Source: Candidatus Nitrosopumilus sp. (GTDB lineage Archaea; Thermoproteota; Nitrososphaeria; Nitrososphaerales; Nitrosopumilaceae). Taken from it: 7,148 nt of DNA. The notes under the pieces are model-generated. The model saw only the letters and a list, made by a program, of their open reading frames with translations, did not search any database and was not told the DNA's origin. Every line of letters begins with the position of its first letter. Position 1 is the first letter of the stretch. The position numbers and the translations under genes are program-made. Of the stretch, positions 5,630 through 7,148 are shown piece after piece. The stretch is from assembly GCA_022758935.1 (NCBI GenBank), contig JAEMQG010000180.1, forward strand, positions 1 through 7,148, given 5' to 3'.

Positions 5630-6655
5630 TCAGTTATTTTTTGAGACCAAAGTCAATGCAAAATGATCATTTTTATCTAACCAGGTATTTTCAATTTTAA
5701 ATCCTGTTTGATGCATTAATTCCTGTATTTGAGATAATTTGTATTTATGAGAATGTTCAGTGTGAATTAATTCATTTTTCTTTAAGGTTAACGAGATATT
5801 TGCTTTTGAGATAATGACAGACTGATCTACCAAGGATTTCAAGTACATTTCAATTCTTTGATCATTTTCATTGTATATTGCATAGTGGATAAAATTATTC
5901 AAATTAAAATCAGCATCTAATTCATCATTGATTCTAGATAAGACATTAAGATTAAACTGTGCAGTTATGCCTTGAGAATCATTATATGCATTTTCTAAAA
6001 TTATTTTGTTTTTCACTAAATCCAAACCAATTAAGAAAAGATCATCGTCTTTCATAGTAGAATTAATTTTATTCAAAAATTCTTTTCCTTCATCAGTGGT
6101 AAAGTTTCCAAAACTAGAGCCCAGGAAAATAATTAGGTTTTTTTTGTCATCATAGTTTTTTAGAAATTCGAGTCCACCCTCATAGGTATCAATTATTCCA
6201 GTGATATGTAAATTTGGGTAATCTCGTTGAAGTAATGCCGAACTCTCAGTCAAAATTTCAGATATGTCAATTGGAAAATATTCAATTTTTTCTTGAATTT
6301 GATTCAATATGTTTAAAATCAGTCTTGTTTTCACAGAAGAACCACTACCAAGCTCAACTAATCTAAATTGAGCATCAAGATATCGAGGTAATTCATCGTG
6401 TAGTTTTTCAAGAATACTGATTTCAGTCCTTGTAGGGTAATATTCTGATAAATTACAGATTTTTTCAAATAATTCAGAGCCTTTTTTATCTTAGAAAAAT
6501 TTAGGACTAATAAATTTAAAAGTACGATTTAAGCTAAAAGATAGTTCGTCTGCAAAACTCTTTTTAATTTTAGTAAAATGGGGTTGAAAATATTCTAGTT
6601 TAGAATCGATCCGATATTTCTTATAATTTAGATTTTTTTGAACGGTTTTACTCAA
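5630..6655 (-). pseudogene. egtD: Histidine N-alpha-methyltransferase EgtD, interrupted by one in-frame TAA
   Basis: EgtD uses three S-adenosylmethionines to turn histidine into hercynine, the substrate of EgtB. From a TTG at 6655 to the TGA at 5630 the frame reads 341 codons of EgtD, broken only by TAA at codon 55 (6491-6493). The context is ISPKFF-stop-DKKGSELF, where the family has Tyr (PKxFYD). Everything else is present. Residues 72-76 are YYPTR; the SAM motif is LVELGSGSS just after codon 95; FLGSSFGN has N184; AYND has Y224; and IHTEHSHKY has E300 and S302. Spacings to M. smegmatis N166, Y206, E282 and S284 match. A GTG at 6334 opens a 234-residue frame, but it would begin inside the SAM motif and lack the histidine pocket, so it is not a credible start. 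A TATA-like CATTTATG about 27 bases upstream fits the TTG. I call it a pseudogene provisionally: base-call error or read-through would make it functional. Confidence 0.85.
5634..5643 (+). terminator. Possible oligo-T terminator after egtB
   Basis: Eight bases after the egtB stop the plus strand reads TTATTTTTTG. Archaeal RNA polymerase often terminates at such T-runs without a hairpin. The run lies inside the last codons of the convergent egtD gene, so the egtB transcript would overlap the egtD 3' end antisense. No matching T-run follows egtD on the minus strand within egtB. Confidence 0.35.
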
Positions 6656-6751
6656 GTATTAAAATAGGCTTTATTTGACATAAATGCTTTATCCCAAATC
6701 AATAGGCGCAAATTATATTTCTTGATATACTTCTTTATTAAATTCCATATA
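6656..6751. promoter_or_regulatory. Divergent promoter region between egtD and the ABC transporter gene
   Basis: These 96 bases hold two back-to-back candidate promoters. On the minus strand CATTTATG (centre about 6682) lies about 27 bases before the egtD TTG. On the plus strand TGATATAC (6723-6730) lies about 25 bases before the transporter TTG at 6752. Both predict leaderless or nearly leaderless mRNAs. I see no inverted repeat that would tie the two genes to one regulator. Confidence 0.4.
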
Positions 6752-7148
6752 TTGGATGAAATTTTAAGAATAGAACATTTGAGTAAATTTTTTATTAAAA
6801 AAGGAATTTTCAGCTCAAAAACTAGCACAGTAAAAGCAGTAGATGACGTTTCATTCTCACTCAAAAAAGGAGAAGTCTTTGTATTAGCAGGTGAATCAGG
6901 ATCAGGCAAGTCAACAATAGCAAATTTAATTCTCAAATCTATTCGTGCAGATTCAGGTAGGATATTATTTGAAAATCAGGAGATTAAAAACGATAAAAAA
7001 AGTTTAGAAAAAATTAGAATGAATTGCCAAATGATACATCAAGATCCATATGATTCAGTAAATCCAAGAATGAATATAGGCGATATTGTTTCAGAGCCAC
7101 TTGAAATTCACAAAATTGGAAATAAAGAAGATAGGAGAAATAGAGTCA
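6752..7148 (+). CDS. Oligopeptide/dipeptide-type ABC transporter ATP-binding protein (DppF/OppF-like), 3' truncated by window
   Basis: This is the N-terminal 132 codons of an ABC ATPase that would power a membrane permease from the cytoplasmic side. After VKAVDDVSFSLKKGE it has Walker A GESGSGKST (6890-6916). The Q-loop segment HQDPYDSVNPRM follows (Gln at 7040-7042). The NP-R after the Q-loop and the SEPL that follows are typical of the DppD/DppF-OppD/OppF group. The signature LSGGQ, Walker B and the C-terminal peptide-transporter extension lie beyond the window. I chose TTG at 6752 because MDEILRIEHLSKFF is the usual N-terminus and a TATA-like box lies about 25 bases upstream; a TTG at 6779 is possible but would lose the first strand. 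The frame upstream is open back to a TAG at 6665 without a better start. The substrate (peptides, nickel or other) cannot be told from this part. Confidence 0.88.
   Translation, partial: MDEILRIEHLSKFFIKKGIFSSKTSTVKAVDDVSFSLKKGEVFVLAGESGSGKSTIANLILKSIRADSGRILFENQEIKNDKKSLEKIRMNCQMIHQDPYDSVNPRMNIGDIVSEPLEIHKIGNKEDRRNRV

Noticed and set aside
5630..6334. A stand-alone 234-residue methyltransferase starting at GTG 6334
   Set aside because: The GTG is inside the SAM-binding motif (GSGSSVKTR); clear EgtD sequence continues upstream in the same frame to TAA 6491 and beyond to TTG 6655.
6652..6936. Minus-strand 94-codon frame at the right end
   Set aside because: It is antisense to the Walker A region of the ABC ATPase and runs through the egtD promoter; no motif supports it.

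Overview
The window looks like a chromosomal segment of an AT-rich ammonia-oxidising archaeon (Nitrososphaeria/Thaumarchaeota, probably the Nitrosopumilus side). I infer this from the short archaeal-type prolyl-tRNA synthetase with a C-terminal four-cysteine domain, an F420-0:glutamate ligase, several tiny cysteine-rich proteins, AT-rich TATA-like boxes about 25-30 bases before start codons, and repeated use of TTG starts without Shine-Dalgarno sites. No rRNA, tRNA, CRISPR array, insertion sequence or phage gene is visible.

Layout. Minus strand, left part: cofE (84-809), a SerB/ThrH-like HAD phosphatase (861-1493), a 92-residue DnaJ-type zinc-finger protein (1692-1970) and a possible 31-residue zinc-ribbon-like microprotein (2103-2198). 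A divergent non-coding stretch (2199-2435) follows. Plus strand: a 116-residue four-cysteine protein (2436-2786), proS (2870-4312) and egtB (4316-5626); proS and egtB are 3 bases apart and look co-transcribed. Convergent to egtB, with 3 bases between stop codons, is egtD (5630-6655, minus strand). A 96-base divergent promoter region (6656-6751) separates egtD from the start of an oligopeptide-type ABC transporter ATPase (6752 to the window end).

Working together. EgtD trimethylates histidine to hercynine and EgtB oxidatively adds sulfur to hercynine, so the egtB/egtD pair encodes the core of ergothioneine biosynthesis in an archaeon. CofE adds glutamate to coenzyme F420. The other genes are housekeeping or uncharacterised.

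Most striking observation: egtD is complete from a TTG start to its natural stop except for one in-frame TAA at 6491-6493. That TAA falls exactly on the codon of the conserved tyrosine (Tyr39 of Mycobacterium smegmatis EgtD) that binds the histidine imidazole. All other recognisable ligand residues are intact at the right spacing. It is a fresh nonsense mutation, a base-call error, or a read-through site. Secondary points are the almost uniform leaderless TTG starts, a likely one-base frame discrepancy at the start of the zinc-finger gene, and a perfect TGTGTA-N5-TACACA dyad just upstream of the cofE TATA box.
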